This document shows, one piece after another, positions 1-8,212 of a DNA stretch of 64,000 bases (its first letter is position 1; the number at the start of each line of letters is the position of its first letter). Position numbers and translations under genes: made by a program. A model generated the notes under the pieces. That model had not been told where the DNA came from. It did not search any database and worked only from the letters and a program-made list of their open reading frames with translations. This DNA is from Rubripirellula tenax (lineage in GTDB: Bacteria; Planctomycetota; Planctomycetia; Pirellulales; Pirellulaceae): positions 602,626 to 666,625 of the forward strand of contig NZ_SJPW01000007.1 of assembly GCF_007860125.1 (NCBI RefSeq), read 5' to 3'.

Positions 1-137
1 CGGCTCAGCGTGGCTTCACTGACCTCGAGCGTTTGCAGGACTTCGCCAACGCTCTTGCCGGCCGCCAGCATGGCATCCGCATCACGTAGCTTCTTGATGA
101 TCTGTTCGGGTGAATGTCGTCGTCGTTTCTTGCTCAT
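1..137 (-). CDS. IS3-family transposase OrfA, N-terminal part
   Basis: This is the first 45 or so codons of a transposase, cut by the window edge. The ATG is at 137. The peptide starts MSKKRRRHSPEQIIKKL and continues with a DADAMLAAGKSVGEV segment and a VSEATLS end, the standard N-terminal helix-turn-helix of IS3 OrfA proteins (HTH_8/Tnp_1 type). In the family, OrfA binds the inverted repeats, and a programmed frameshift into OrfB makes the full transposase. OrfB is not visible here. Whether the element is intact cannot be judged. Confidence 0.8.
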   Translation of the reverse strand, partial: MSKKRRRHSPEQIIKKLRDADAMLAAGKSVGEVLQTLEVSEATLS

Positions 138-206
138 GGAAAATCCTTCGCCGGAATTGGCTCTAGACTTTCATAACCCCTGGATCAGGTTTTGGGGAGC
201 ATTCCA
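1..206 (-). mobile_element. End of an IS3-type insertion sequence (partial)
   Basis: The element runs off the left edge of the window. It holds the start of an IS3-type OrfA on the minus strand. About 70 bases upstream of that start is a likely terminal inverted repeat. Read on the minus strand from 206 inward it begins TGGAATGCTCCCCAAAACC, and the 5'-TG plus CCCC-AAAA pattern resembles known IS3-family ends. The other end, OrfB and any target-site duplication lie outside the window, so the exact boundary is an inference. Confidence 0.6.
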
Positions 207-371
207 AATTGTCATGCCTGACCAGATGTTGACTGAACCGTGGCGGAATGGCGACAAGCGGTAGTCGTTTCTGGAGACTTTCGCGCTCTCGGATTTTCAG
301 TGCAAAGCATGTCTGAATGCGGGCATCTACATCAGTTTTCGCTTCGATTGATGTTATTTGGCGATGATTTT

Positions 372-427
372 GTAGTGGATCTTGTTAAAGATCCTTGCGG
401 CATCGGATCTTTAACAAGATCCACTAC
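372..427. repeat. Perfect 23-bp-arm palindromic repeat (REP-like)
   Basis: The left arm (372-394) starts GTAGTGGATCTTGTTAAAG, and the right arm (405-427) is its exact reverse complement over all 23 bases. The spacer is 10 bases (TTGCGGCATC). No gene spans it. Perfect arms of this length with a short loop suggest a dispersed extragenic palindrome or miniature element rather than a terminator, since there is no T-run on either side. No second copy was seen in the window. Confidence 0.75.
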
Positions 428-509
428 GAATTGCGGCGAAGCCGCCTTAAGAGAGACAGAAGATAAACTTGCGGGATTGAAAGAGCGCGAGGGGGCGATC
501 ACGCGATAG

Positions 510-755
510 TCATGCAAGGGCCAGCATGTCGATGTAAATGGAACGATCAAGGAACTCTGTTCGATGTTCGATGCAAGGCGTCAGCCCCACCAACATACTC
601 AGTTCTTCTTGGTTGGTCTGATTGGCGTAAGGAGGATCATCGTTCGACCAGTAGTGCTCAACCGGTAGAATAGGATGAACTGCCTCCTGATTTGAACGCA
701 CTTGATCCACCTTTGTGTTTTGGCAGCTGTATCCTGCAACGAAGCGCAATGCCAA
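510..755 (-). CDS. Small hypothetical protein (uncertain)
   Basis: An 81-residue reading frame in an otherwise gene-free stretch between the IS end and the blaI promoter. I recognise no domain. There is no signal peptide, no membrane segment and no clear Shine-Dalgarno site. Composition is ordinary for a soluble protein, with some acidic and polar clusters such as YWSNDDPPYANQ. It may be a remnant of a longer gene broken near the IS element, or a chance frame. Confidence 0.25.
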   Translation of the reverse strand: MALRFVAGYSCQNTKVDQVRSNQEAVHPILPVEHYWSNDDPPYANQTNQEELSMLVGLTPCIEHRTEFLDRSIYIDMLALA

Positions 756-833
756 AATTTTGCACGATTCAGGCGCAAATTCTGAATGAAGAATGCCTCT
801 TTCTATCCACCGTGGTCAACGTCGGCAACGTAT

Positions 834-899
834 TTCTACGAGTGTAGAAGTTCTAGTTGACGACCGCTCTACGGCCTGTTAAATTTTACTGTTGTAGAA
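834..899. promoter_or_regulatory. Two BlaI-type operator dyads upstream of blaI
   Basis: The first dyad is TTCTAC-N4-GTAGAA (834-849), a perfect palindrome. The second is TTTTAC-N4-GTAGAA (884-899), one mismatch from it. Their centres lie at 841.5 and 891.5, exactly 50 bp apart, or about five helical turns, so they sit on the same DNA face. The second ends 20 bp before the repressor start codon. BlaI/MecI repressors are known to bind TACA/TGTA-type dyads as dimers. Autoregulation of the downstream pair is the natural inference. Confidence 0.7.
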
Positions 900-919
900 A
901 TTCTGTTTAAGAGCAACCG

Positions 920-1315
920 ATGGCGAATGCGAACCCTTCCGAATTGGAACTGTTGATCCTAAAAGTGATCTGGGAGCAGTCGCCACTGACTGCGCGTCAG
1001 ATTCGTGAATCGTTGGAAAGCCGAGGGCGGGTTCTGGCACACACCTCGGTCATCACCATGTTGCAGCGGATGGCCGAGAAGAAGCTGGTCGAGCAAGTAT
1101 CGCCAGAGTCCGGCAAAGGCTTTCTCTTCGCACCTCTTGTCGCAGCGGACGAGGTTTCCAACCACATGCTTCGAGATTTGGTTCACCGCGTGTTTGATGG
1201 TTCGGCCGAGGCCGTGGTGGAAAGCCTATTTGATGTTTCCGATCTCAACGAGGAATCACTCAAGCGGCTGCGAAAAACATTCAACCAAAGAATGAGGGAA
1301 CACAAGAATGAGTGA
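920..1315 (+). CDS. blaI: BlaI/MecI/CopY-family transcriptional repressor
   Basis: A 131-residue winged-helix repressor of the Penicillinase_R family. It opens with PSELELLILKVIWEQSPLTAR, the typical first helix, followed by the recognition segment around HTSVITMLQRMAEKKL and a C-terminal dimerisation helix. Family length is about 120-130 residues. In the family, the partner M56 protease triggers cleavage of the repressor and opens the operon. The stop overlaps the start of the downstream M56 gene by 8 bp, so the two are translated together. Two matching operator dyads lie directly upstream (834-899), which supports self-repression. The signal sensed is unknown; most planctomycete pairs of this kind are not linked to beta-lactams. 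Confidence 0.9.
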   Translation: MANANPSELELLILKVIWEQSPLTARQIRESLESRGRVLAHTSVITMLQRMAEKKLVEQVSPESGKGFLFAPLVAADEVSNHMLRDLVHRVFDGSAEAVVESLFDVSDLNEESLKRLRKTFNQRMREHKNE

Positions 1316-3872
1316 TGAAGCATCAAACATTTGGACGCTCTTCGGCGAAGAGTTGGCCGGCAGATTGCTGGTCACCATGTTGCATTTTCTTTGGCAAGCC
1401 GCCGTCGTCGCCGGATTGGCTTGGTTGATGGCCACCGCACTCCGAACAGCGTCGCCCAAAGGACGCTATGCGATGTTCTGCACTGCAATGGCGATCCTTC
1501 CGCTGTTGATGGTAATCACGTTCGCCGTTCAAGATCGCCCGGTTCACAGCCCGTCAATCACATTGACCAGTGACGTGAACCCGGACCACGTTCGAGCGAC
1601 TGCAATCGGCATTACCCCCGACAATTCGGTCCGCGATCAACGAACCAACATTGCCATCGAGGATTTAGCAAACACCGTGAACACGACTGTACTTGGTGGT
1701 TTTCCGCTGTGGGTCCACGATTCGGCAGCGTGGGTTGTCAGCGCGTACCTGTTCGGTGTGTCGTTCTTTCTGGTGCGACTGCTGATTGCCGTATGCGGTG
1801 GGAGTCGGTTGCGTGCCCGTGCCGAAGTGATTCATGATACGGGTCTGTGCCAACAGATCGCCGATCAGGCTCGGCAGTTGCAACTGCGGCGCGTTCCGAA
1901 GGTAGCCTACTGCCAGAACGTCATGGTTCCAACCGTCGTGGGGCTGCTGCGTCCAATGATTCTGTTGCCGACCGCACTTACAACCGGTCTGACGCCCGAC
2001 GATCTCAACGCGATTCTCCGTCATGAGTTTGCTCATATTCGTCGGTTCGACTTGTGGGTGAATTTAGGCCAACGGATTCTTGAGTCGCTGCTGTTTTTTC
2101 ATCCGGCGGTGTGGTGGCTTAGTCGCCGGATCAGCGCCGAGCGGGAGCTTTGCTGCGATGACATGGTCGTTTCATCGGGCTTTCTGTCGATCGACTACGG
2201 GGGAGCGCTACTGCGGATGGCCGAACGGTGCGCCGAAGCTAACCGAGCCAGGGCGATTCAACTTGCTGCGGACGGTCAAGACCGATCACTGCTTGAATAC
2301 CGTATTCAGCGTTTGTTCAACAGTAATGCCAGTTCTCCTTTCCATCTTCATCGTGGCGGATTCGCGGCACTGCTGTTGGTGTTGATGACATTGATCTCGA
2401 TCCCATGCGCAACGATTCGTTTCGCCCAGGCGCAGACGCCCAATGCTTCATCGCCCTTTGCCCCGGCGTCGACAGCGCCAGGACAAGACGAGAATATCGC
2501 GTTCGATTACGCGGACACTGATCCGTTTGGCCAGCCCACACAAACGAAGAACGAAACGGCGGTCCGCGATGCCTTTCCGCCGGGTGTCTTTGGCGATCAA
2601 GATCACGAGTCCACTAAGAAAAAGGTGTTCCAATGGATAGGCCAGGCTCGATCGGGGAATGCCGCCGAACGCGAGGCGATCATTGAGCCCTTGTCACAGT
2701 ACCTCGGCGTATCGAATGAAATTCCAAAGGCGCTGATGCCGCTCACATACGATTCCGACAAACGTGTGCGAACAGCAGCATCGCGAGTCATTTTCATGAA
2801 GGCAGGCGAAATTCGCGGTGAACCGGACGCGATCAAAATCTTGCGATATCGAATGGTCCTGACAATGGTTCGAGAAGACGTCCATGCAAATTTGACGATG
2901 CCGTTCCTGGTCGAATTGATGAAGACGGAGAACGCAAACGTACGGCGTGCGGTTACGAGTCTGGTGGTCCAGATGCTACGTCAGGGCCACAACGAAGTGT
3001 TGGATCAGATCATTGGAGAAAAAGACGACCCCAATATTGTCGACCGGGATGAGTACTACCGAGCCATCGAAGTATTCAACAACGAACGCTCTAAGATCGA
3101 GAGGTTCAAGTTGGAGGCTGCGAAACGTCAGTCATCCACGGTGCCTGGCATGACTGACGGAGATCCGTTCGGAGGCAACACAGGGAAAACGGATCCGTTT
3201 GGTCGCCCCATTTATGCCGACAAGGCTGGAATCGAAGATCCGTTTGGTGTTCCGAAGCCGGATACTCCCAAGGAGGCCGCGAAGAGGGAAGCCAATGATG
3301 CCGCGATCGCGTTTGCAGTCGCTGAAAAGCGAGCCATTGTCGCGGAACTCAGTTCGCCTGAGACGCGAATCAATTTTGCCTTTGATGACGAGACCAGTGT
3401 TCACTTTGTGGGCACTCCGTTGCAGGAAGCTTTGCAAACGATAGGCAAGCAGCATGCGATTCCAATCGTGCTCAATCGGCAAGCCCTGGAAGAGTCGGGC
3501 CTGACACCAGATGTTCCTGTCACAATTTCTCTAGCGAATGTTTCGTTGCGATCCGCGATCAGGCTGATGCTAAGGAGCCTCCAATTGGAGATGATGATTG
3601 AAGACGACGTCTTGCAGGTCACGACGCGGGAGCAGATGCGGTCGACCTCCTTGTCCCGCAAGTACTACATTGGCCAGTTGCCGTACAAAGGTGTCGACAT
3701 TGCTCGCAGCTTGCAGCGAGTGCTCGACGCGACAATGGTTGCCGGAGACGCGAAGCCGGTTGTGGAATATCTCAGCGGCGGCGAAGGCAAGGAAGGAATC
3801 ATTTGGGTTCAGGCCAATGAGGTTGCTCATCGTGAAGCACTTGGAAAGCTGAATTGGCTTTTAAACAAGTGA
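1308..3872 (+). CDS. M56 (BlaR1-like) sensor metalloprotease with HEAT and secretin-like C-terminal domains
   Basis: An 854-residue membrane protein. The N-terminal third has several hydrophobic segments (about residues 20-45, 55-75 and 140-165) and the zinc protease motif HEFAH at 239-243, with E240 as the catalytic acid. Another membrane segment lies near 340-365. The C-terminal part is not the penicillin-binding sensor of BlaR1. It has four DPFG-containing linkers, helical HEAT-like repeats (about 430-600) and a final domain (about 690-854) that resembles the STN/secretin short domain used by planctomycete surface proteins. It forms an operon with blaI (8-bp overlap) and probably cleaves or triggers loss of that repressor. 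The stop codon lies inside the left arm of a palindromic repeat. Confidence 0.85.
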   Translation: MSDEASNIWTLFGEELAGRLLVTMLHFLWQAAVVAGLAWLMATALRTASPKGRYAMFCTAMAILPLLMVITFAVQDRPVHSPSITLTSDVNPDHVRATAIGITPDNSVRDQRTNIAIEDLANTVNTTVLGGFPLWVHDSAAWVVSAYLFGVSFFLVRLLIAVCGGSRLRARAEVIHDTGLCQQIADQARQLQLRRVPKVAYCQNVMVPTVVGLLRPMILLPTALTTGLTPDDLNAILRHEFAHIRRFDLWVNLGQRILESLLFFHPAVWWLSRRISAERELCCDDMVVSSGFLSIDYGGALLRMAERCAEANRARAIQLAADGQDRSLLEYRIQRLFNSNASSPFHLHRGGFAALLLVLMTLISIPCATIRFAQAQTPNASSPFAPASTAPGQDENIAFDYADTDPFGQPTQTKNETAVRDAFPPGVFGDQDHESTKKKVFQWIGQARSGNAAEREAIIEPLSQYLGVSNEIPKALMPLTYDSDKRVRTAASRVIFMKAGEIRGEPDAIKILRYRMVLTMVREDVHANLTMPFLVELMKTENANVRRAVTSLVVQMLRQGHNEVLDQIIGEKDDPNIVDRDEYYRAIEVFNNERSKIERFKLEAAKRQSSTVPGMTDGDPFGGNTGKTDPFGRPIYADKAGIEDPFGVPKPDTPKEAAKREANDAAIAFAVAEKRAIVAELSSPETRINFAFDDETSVHFVGTPLQEALQTIGKQHAIPIVLNRQALEESGLTPDVPVTISLANVSLRSAIRLMLRSLQLEMMIEDDVLQVTTREQMRSTSLSRKYYIGQLPYKGVDIARSLQRVLDATMVAGDAKPVVEYLSGGEGKEGIIWVQANEVAHREALGKLNWLLNK

Positions 3873-3911
3873 GCGAGGAGTCGCGTGAATCCCTCGCTCA
3901 CGCGTCGGGTT
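3869..3911. repeat. Palindromic repeat element overlapping the stop of the M56 gene
   Basis: The right arm (3890-3911) contains CCCTCGCTCACGCGTCGG. The left arm (3869-3879, GTGAGCGAGGA) is a shortened copy of the complement. The TGA stop of the M56 gene lies within the left arm (3870-3872). The same element, with both arms 22 bases long, occurs inside hsdM at 52439-52510. It sits between convergent genes and could act as a bidirectional hairpin. A 16-bp perfect palindrome (TGAATTCGCGAATTCA, 3923-3938) follows. Confidence 0.7.
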
Positions 3912-3957
3912 ACCTTTAGAACTGAATTCGCGAATTCAAAAATTGATTCGCCCCACA

Positions 3958-5922
3958 TCATCTTCCAAGCTTCGTGGTACCTTTGGGGACAAGCCTGATA
4001 TTTAGCTCGTTTACTTTGCCGCTCGGAGCTTTGCCGCTGGGAACTTTGCCACCCTGAAACTTGACGTCGACATCGCGGACATGCGGTGTATGCGGATTGG
4101 GTCGCATTTCCAATGTCGGATGTTTTACGGTCACCATATAGGATCCGGGGATGATGCTTTCCAGCGTCGCGATGCCGTTTTCGTCGGTAATCCCGCTGGG
4201 TGATTCTCGGTACGTCGGTCCGGGTTCGCGGCCCAGCAGCATGTCGCGTGATCGCAGACTGTGGAACAATGGTTGCCCCAGATGGGAATGCCACCGGTGA
4301 TGAGGGCGGGCCATCACATTTGCTCCGGCGACGGGTTTTGATTGGGGATCCAGCAAGCGGACTTTTGCACTGGTCATGGGACGCATTGCAACCGTGACGC
4401 TCTTGTTCTCGTTCCCAAGCTGAATCTTCATCGGCTGTAGGTAGCCTAGGAACATACCTGGCGTGATACCCATTCCCATTCCTTGAACCGCGGTCGCCGA
4501 CGAGATGAATTCATCATCGCAAATCGCAAGCAACTCGACCTCACCGCCTCGAGGCAGAGCGTCAAACTGAAACGTTCCATCAGAACCGACTGGCATCCAA
4601 TCGACCCACTCCGGTCCCCACGTATTCACCTTTCCGCTTTTTCTTCTCAGCGCGCGTTTTACCACGACCATCACGCGGCTATTCCTGACAGGCCGCGGAA
4701 CACTGGAATCCAATTCCCCTGAGAGCATCACGGGGGGATGAATCGGGATCTTGGTGGCCATCACTTGCCGCTGTTTTCGTAGCGGCCGAACGCGGACCAG
4801 ATCGCTGAATCCGATGACTTGCTGGTCGCGAATCTGCGTTAGCCCGATGGCACGATTCCCAAATTGATCGTAGCGAAGCATCGGCGAAAGTAGTCGTCCA
4901 TCGTCTTGGCGACGCCAGATTCCATTGTGTAAGTCGCCAGCATAAATGTCGCTTGTGATGGCTGTTTTCGTGTCATCATCGATCGCATCGACTAAGACGC
5001 GATAGCCTTTGGTCAGCGAGAGTGTGATGACGCCGTTCTCGATGGGAGCGTTGTGTTCGTACCGATAGCAGAAATCAGTATGCCTTACCCGAACGTGAAA
5101 ACTCTTTGTTTCAAAGTTCTCGCCATATCGCTTCTTCAGTCGAAACGTTGCCATCCCTGTCGCATCCGTCAATTTCGGTTCGACATCGGTTGGTTCATTT
5201 CCGCCAAGTCCTCCGTAATATTCTGGATGAACCATCGCTCCAGCAACGGGCTGATTTTTGTAGTTGACGCGAATCGCAACCTCCATCATTTCCGATTCTT
5301 CTGGAACTTTCGCAGGCGTAACGACGGGTTGCTTTGGTGGCTCGTCTGTTGCCGATGCGGCCGAGAGTTGGGACGGTTGATCTGCAGGCGTGGTACCAGC
5401 AACTAGTTCGCGGTATTTGGCTAAGATGCCAGACTCCTCGTCACTCAGTAAACCATGGGCGACAGCCACGCCCTGCCCATCGACCAGCAGATAGTATGGA
5501 AACATTGGTGACGGATAGTTCGCAATCTTTTGCGCGTACCACCCAGAATCTTCGTCAGAAACAAAAGTGGGGTGCAACAGTTTGGTTTGTTTCATGACGC
5601 GGAGCACGTCGTTGGTGTCCGCTTTGGGATGCATTCCAATGACGGTCCCGCCCGAGTTCACAAACTGGCTCAGAGCAGGAACGTCATCCTGGCAGGAACT
5701 GCACCAAGTCGCCCAGAATCGAATCAGATATGGTTTCCCAGTCAGTGCAGGTGGCGTTCCTCCAACCCAATTCGAGTTGGAGGCGCCGGGAAGCCCTGGT
5801 ATTTGCTTGCCAATCATTGCTTCGTATGGCTTTGCATTGCCCTCGACGAATAGTTGATCTTGCAAGCGTATCGCCGGATTGGTCCTTCTCGATCTGGGCA
5901 TCGAGTCGACCGATTTCGTCAT
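3958..5922 (-). CDS. Redoxin-domain protein with carboxypeptidase-regulatory-like repeats, N-terminus doubtful
   Basis: A 654-residue protein. Residues about 36-175 form a TlpA/AhpC-like thioredoxin fold with the active-site motif WATWCSSC (C74, C77). The rest has several beta-sandwich segments like carboxypeptidase regulatory domains, with repeated 'TDATGMATFRL' and 'TDENGIATLESI' type strands. The start is suspect. There is no signal peptide and no Shine-Dalgarno site before the ATG at 5922. A strong AAGGAGG (5958-5964) precedes a CTG at 5950 in another frame, and that frame reads a plausible protein (PHYRYDYDEIGRLDAQIEKD) as far as about 5870. A frameshift or loss of the 5' end is possible. 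Thiol oxidoreductase activity is inferred from the motif only. Confidence 0.7.
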   Translation of the reverse strand: MTKSVDSMPRSRRTNPAIRLQDQLFVEGNAKPYEAMIGKQIPGLPGASNSNWVGGTPPALTGKPYLIRFWATWCSSCQDDVPALSQFVNSGGTVIGMHPKADTNDVLRVMKQTKLLHPTFVSDEDSGWYAQKIANYPSPMFPYYLLVDGQGVAVAHGLLSDEESGILAKYRELVAGTTPADQPSQLSAASATDEPPKQPVVTPAKVPEESEMMEVAIRVNYKNQPVAGAMVHPEYYGGLGGNEPTDVEPKLTDATGMATFRLKKRYGENFETKSFHVRVRHTDFCYRYEHNAPIENGVITLSLTKGYRVLVDAIDDDTKTAITSDIYAGDLHNGIWRRQDDGRLLSPMLRYDQFGNRAIGLTQIRDQQVIGFSDLVRVRPLRKQRQVMATKIPIHPPVMLSGELDSSVPRPVRNSRVMVVVKRALRRKSGKVNTWGPEWVDWMPVGSDGTFQFDALPRGGEVELLAICDDEFISSATAVQGMGMGITPGMFLGYLQPMKIQLGNENKSVTVAMRPMTSAKVRLLDPQSKPVAGANVMARPHHRWHSHLGQPLFHSLRSRDMLLGREPGPTYRESPSGITDENGIATLESIIPGSYMVTVKHPTLEMRPNPHTPHVRDVDVKFQGGKVPSGKAPSGKVNELNIRLVPKGTTKLGR

Positions 5923-5988
5923 AGTCGTACCGATAATGAGGGCGAGTCAGTGCTTTTCCTCCTTGTTCGACGTGATGGGGCGGCGGAA

Positions 5989-6014
5989 AGTGTCATGCGA
6001 ATGGGGACAAACGA
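5989..6014. repeat. Solo copy of the GCGAATGGGG-CAAACGA repeat
   Basis: AGTGTCATGCGAATGGGG followed by ACAAACGA matches, with 22 of 26 bases, the right arm of the palindrome at 7483-7544 read on the minus strand (7525-7550). The copy is bounded by an inverted hexamer, TGTCAT (5991-5996) and ATGACA (6019-6024). It lies between two minus-strand thioredoxin-fold genes. Confidence 0.55.
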
Positions 6015-6104
6015 CACGATGACAGCGTCAGTATCCATCCATGAAACCCGCCAGAACGCACACCTACCGGACCGGCCCTGAAGGGTGCGGGCCGATGCGT
6101 CCGC

Positions 6105-7304
6105 TCAATCTTTGACTGGTTCGTCTTCGGTGTCATCGGGTGCGCCCAGTTGCTCTTCGAGAAGGCGATCGAGCTCTTTGCCTCGCGCTCGCATCGAGAT
6201 CACTTTGCCCGCTTTATCCACCAGAATCGCGGTGGGAATACCTGAGATGCCATAGTGGGTTGCGATGGGGTTGTCCCATCCCATTTCGTCGTCCTGGTCA
6301 CTGATCAGATTGGTCCAGGTTAGTTCCTCTTTGGCAACGTAGTCTTCACACGCTTCGAGTGTTCGGTCTAGGTTGATACCGACGACAGCAAAGCCTTTGT
6401 CGCCATAGATTTCGAGATTCCGTTTCATGTTGGGTACTTCGCCGCGACAGGGTCCGCACCACGATGCCCAGAAATCCACTAAGACGACTTTCCCGCGATA
6501 GTTTTCCCATTCAAAGTCGTCGCCGTCGGTGGTCTTCCCGACCAATTCGATCGGGTTTCCGGGCAAACGGATGCGACGCGCTGCACCAATCATTTTGTCG
6601 GCACGATTGCGGATCATTTCATCGTCCGAGTCCTTCATCCACTTCGCCAATTGTTCATAAAACGAAGCAGCCACATCGATGTTTCCCGAGGCGGCGATCG
6701 ATTCGGCCAACCGGTACGCCAGCGCGAACTGGTTCCGATCCATCGACGACTTCGCAACCATCGTTTCGATTTCGCCGATCAACGCGCGTTGGTCCTGCTC
6801 GCTGGCGTTGCGGGCGCCTTCGATCCGGATCTTTAGCATTTCCGTTTCGGCGAGTTCTTTGATCTCGGGGCGTTCGTCGGCGGCCAATTCGTCGATCAAG
6901 GTTTCAAGACGCTTGCGAGCCTTGGGGTCAAAGCGAACCAGGAAATTCAACGCCGTGATTTCTTCTTGAATCGAATCCGAAAGCAATTCGACATCGACGT
7001 CGTCCAATTTGCGGATCGCTTCGACGGTGTCGACAACGGTGTTCGCTGATTTGGTCACGGTTTCGATCGTTCGTCCTCGCATGCGGGTGACCGCTCGGAT
7101 GTGGGCGACCAGTTCTTCCGCCGTCGCGTTCTCGGGAATGGCATACGGATCGGGTTCTTCCGCCTCGTCGTCCGTTTCCGCCGCCGCATCGGATGGTTTG
7201 TCAGCCGTTGATGCGTCTTGGGCATGAGACGCGTGAACGGCGAAGCCGACGGAAACAATCAGGCAAACCGCAAGAACCGCGGGTGCGCGATAGAGACGCA
7301 ACAT
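6105..7304 (-). CDS. Exported TlpA-like thioredoxin-fold protein
   Basis: A 399-residue protein when started at the ATG at 7304, which gives a clean signal peptide (LYRAPAVLAVCLIVSVGF, cleavage near AHASHA-QD). An AAGGCGG lies 9 bases upstream. Residues about 30-245 are acidic and helical, with no recognised domain. The C-terminal 150 residues are a TlpA/ResA-type thioredoxin fold with WASWCGPC (C283, C286), the usual cis-Pro segment SGIPTAILVDKAGK, and an acidic tail. The likely role is disulfide reduction outside the cytoplasm or on the exported side. A longer frame from 7424 exists but would bury the signal peptide. Confidence 0.85.
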   Translation of the reverse strand: MLRLYRAPAVLAVCLIVSVGFAVHASHAQDASTADKPSDAAAETDDEAEEPDPYAIPENATAEELVAHIRAVTRMRGRTIETVTKSANTVVDTVEAIRKLDDVDVELLSDSIQEEITALNFLVRFDPKARKRLETLIDELAADERPEIKELAETEMLKIRIEGARNASEQDQRALIGEIETMVAKSSMDRNQFALAYRLAESIAASGNIDVAASFYEQLAKWMKDSDDEMIRNRADKMIGAARRIRLPGNPIELVGKTTDGDDFEWENYRGKVVLVDFWASWCGPCRGEVPNMKRNLEIYGDKGFAVVGINLDRTLEACEDYVAKEELTWTNLISDQDDEMGWDNPIATHYGISGIPTAILVDKAGKVISMRARGKELDRLLEEQLGAPDDTEDEPVKD

Positions 7305-7482
7305 AGAAGACCGCCTTAGCGAATGGGCAACGGGACGTGACGGCCGAAAGTCTAGCGGGCGTCGGTACATCGCACAAACTTTTGAGCGAAAAATATCGCG
7401 ACAAGCACTCATGTCGTTGCCCACCCCGACTTATATATTTGCCCACGATGGTGGTCGGCATGATGGGTCGGCAGATGATGTT

Positions 7483-7544
7483 AAGCGAATGGGGGCAAAC
7501 GAATGGGTTGGGACAGGAAATGATTCGCTTGCCCCCATTCGTTT
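7483..7544. repeat. Long imperfect palindrome with 22-base arms
   Basis: The left arm (7483-7504) contains GCGAATGGGGGCAAACGA, and the right arm (7523-7544) contains TCGCTTGCCCCCATTCGTTT. Twenty of 22 positions are complementary, and one of the two exceptions is a G-T pair. The spacer is 18 bases. A related solo copy lies at 5989-6014. It occupies the gap between the DUF4254 gene end (7601) and the TlpA-like gene start (7304), so it may also act as a transcript-end hairpin. Confidence 0.7.
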
Positions 7545-7600
7545 GACACTCAGCGTTGTGACGACGCCATTCGTGCCCGGCTCCTATTTCTTCGCAGCCC

Positions 7601-8209
7601 CTATTTCTTCGCCGCGTAAATCGCCGGGTTCAGCGTCGGGTCGTTGTACATCTTCATCTGACGATACGTCCGGTGTTGCTTGCGTCCCGCGACAATGTCA
7701 TCAAGAAGTTGTTGCAATGAATGTGACAGGTCGGCGTGTTGTTGGGCACACAGATCGATTCGTTGCTGGACTTTGCCGCGATGCGTATCGTCGGCGTCGG
7801 CGCGATCGGCTTGCTCGCGGTAGTGATACAACCGCAACGACATGATCGACAAACGGTCGATCGCACTGCCTGCTGTTTCGGTATTGATCGGGCCGGTGCT
7901 CTCTGGCACGCCGGCTTTACACAATGCTTCGGTCAGCGCGTCATCGATCTTTTCGATCATGTCGTTACGCGCTTGATTGAGTTTGTCGATCGCCCGTTTG
8001 ACGGTTGCGATCTCAGTGTCCGATGCCGATGGGCTTCGCGCTTTGTCTTCTTCATGCCAAAGCCGGTAATTGAACTCGTGCTGTTGGCAAACGAGCGACT
8101 GGATTCCGTCAAACGGATTGTCGATCGGTTCGCGGTGCCAACGATCGACGGCGTCGATCTGCAGTTGAGTCAATTCACGAACATTTGGGAACGCGACGGC
8201 ATCGGGCAT
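7601..8209 (-). CDS. DUF4254 family protein
   Basis: A 202-residue soluble, all-helical protein of the DUF4254 type found in planctomycetes and Bacteroidetes. Visible conserved features are the early LWHEEDKARSP segment, followed by a helix starting IATVKRAID and the C-terminal HRTYRQMKMYNDPTLNPAIY. The function is unknown. The start lies three bases after the ilvC stop, so it is almost surely cotranslated with ilvC. It has no signal peptide. Confidence 0.8.
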   Translation of the reverse strand: MPDAVAFPNVRELTQLQIDAVDRWHREPIDNPFDGIQSLVCQQHEFNYRLWHEEDKARSPSASDTEIATVKRAIDKLNQARNDMIEKIDDALTEALCKAGVPESTGPINTETAGSAIDRLSIMSLRLYHYREQADRADADDTHRGKVQQRIDLCAQQHADLSHSLQQLLDDIVAGRKQHRTYRQMKMYNDPTLNPAIYAAKK

Positions 8210-8212
8210 CGA

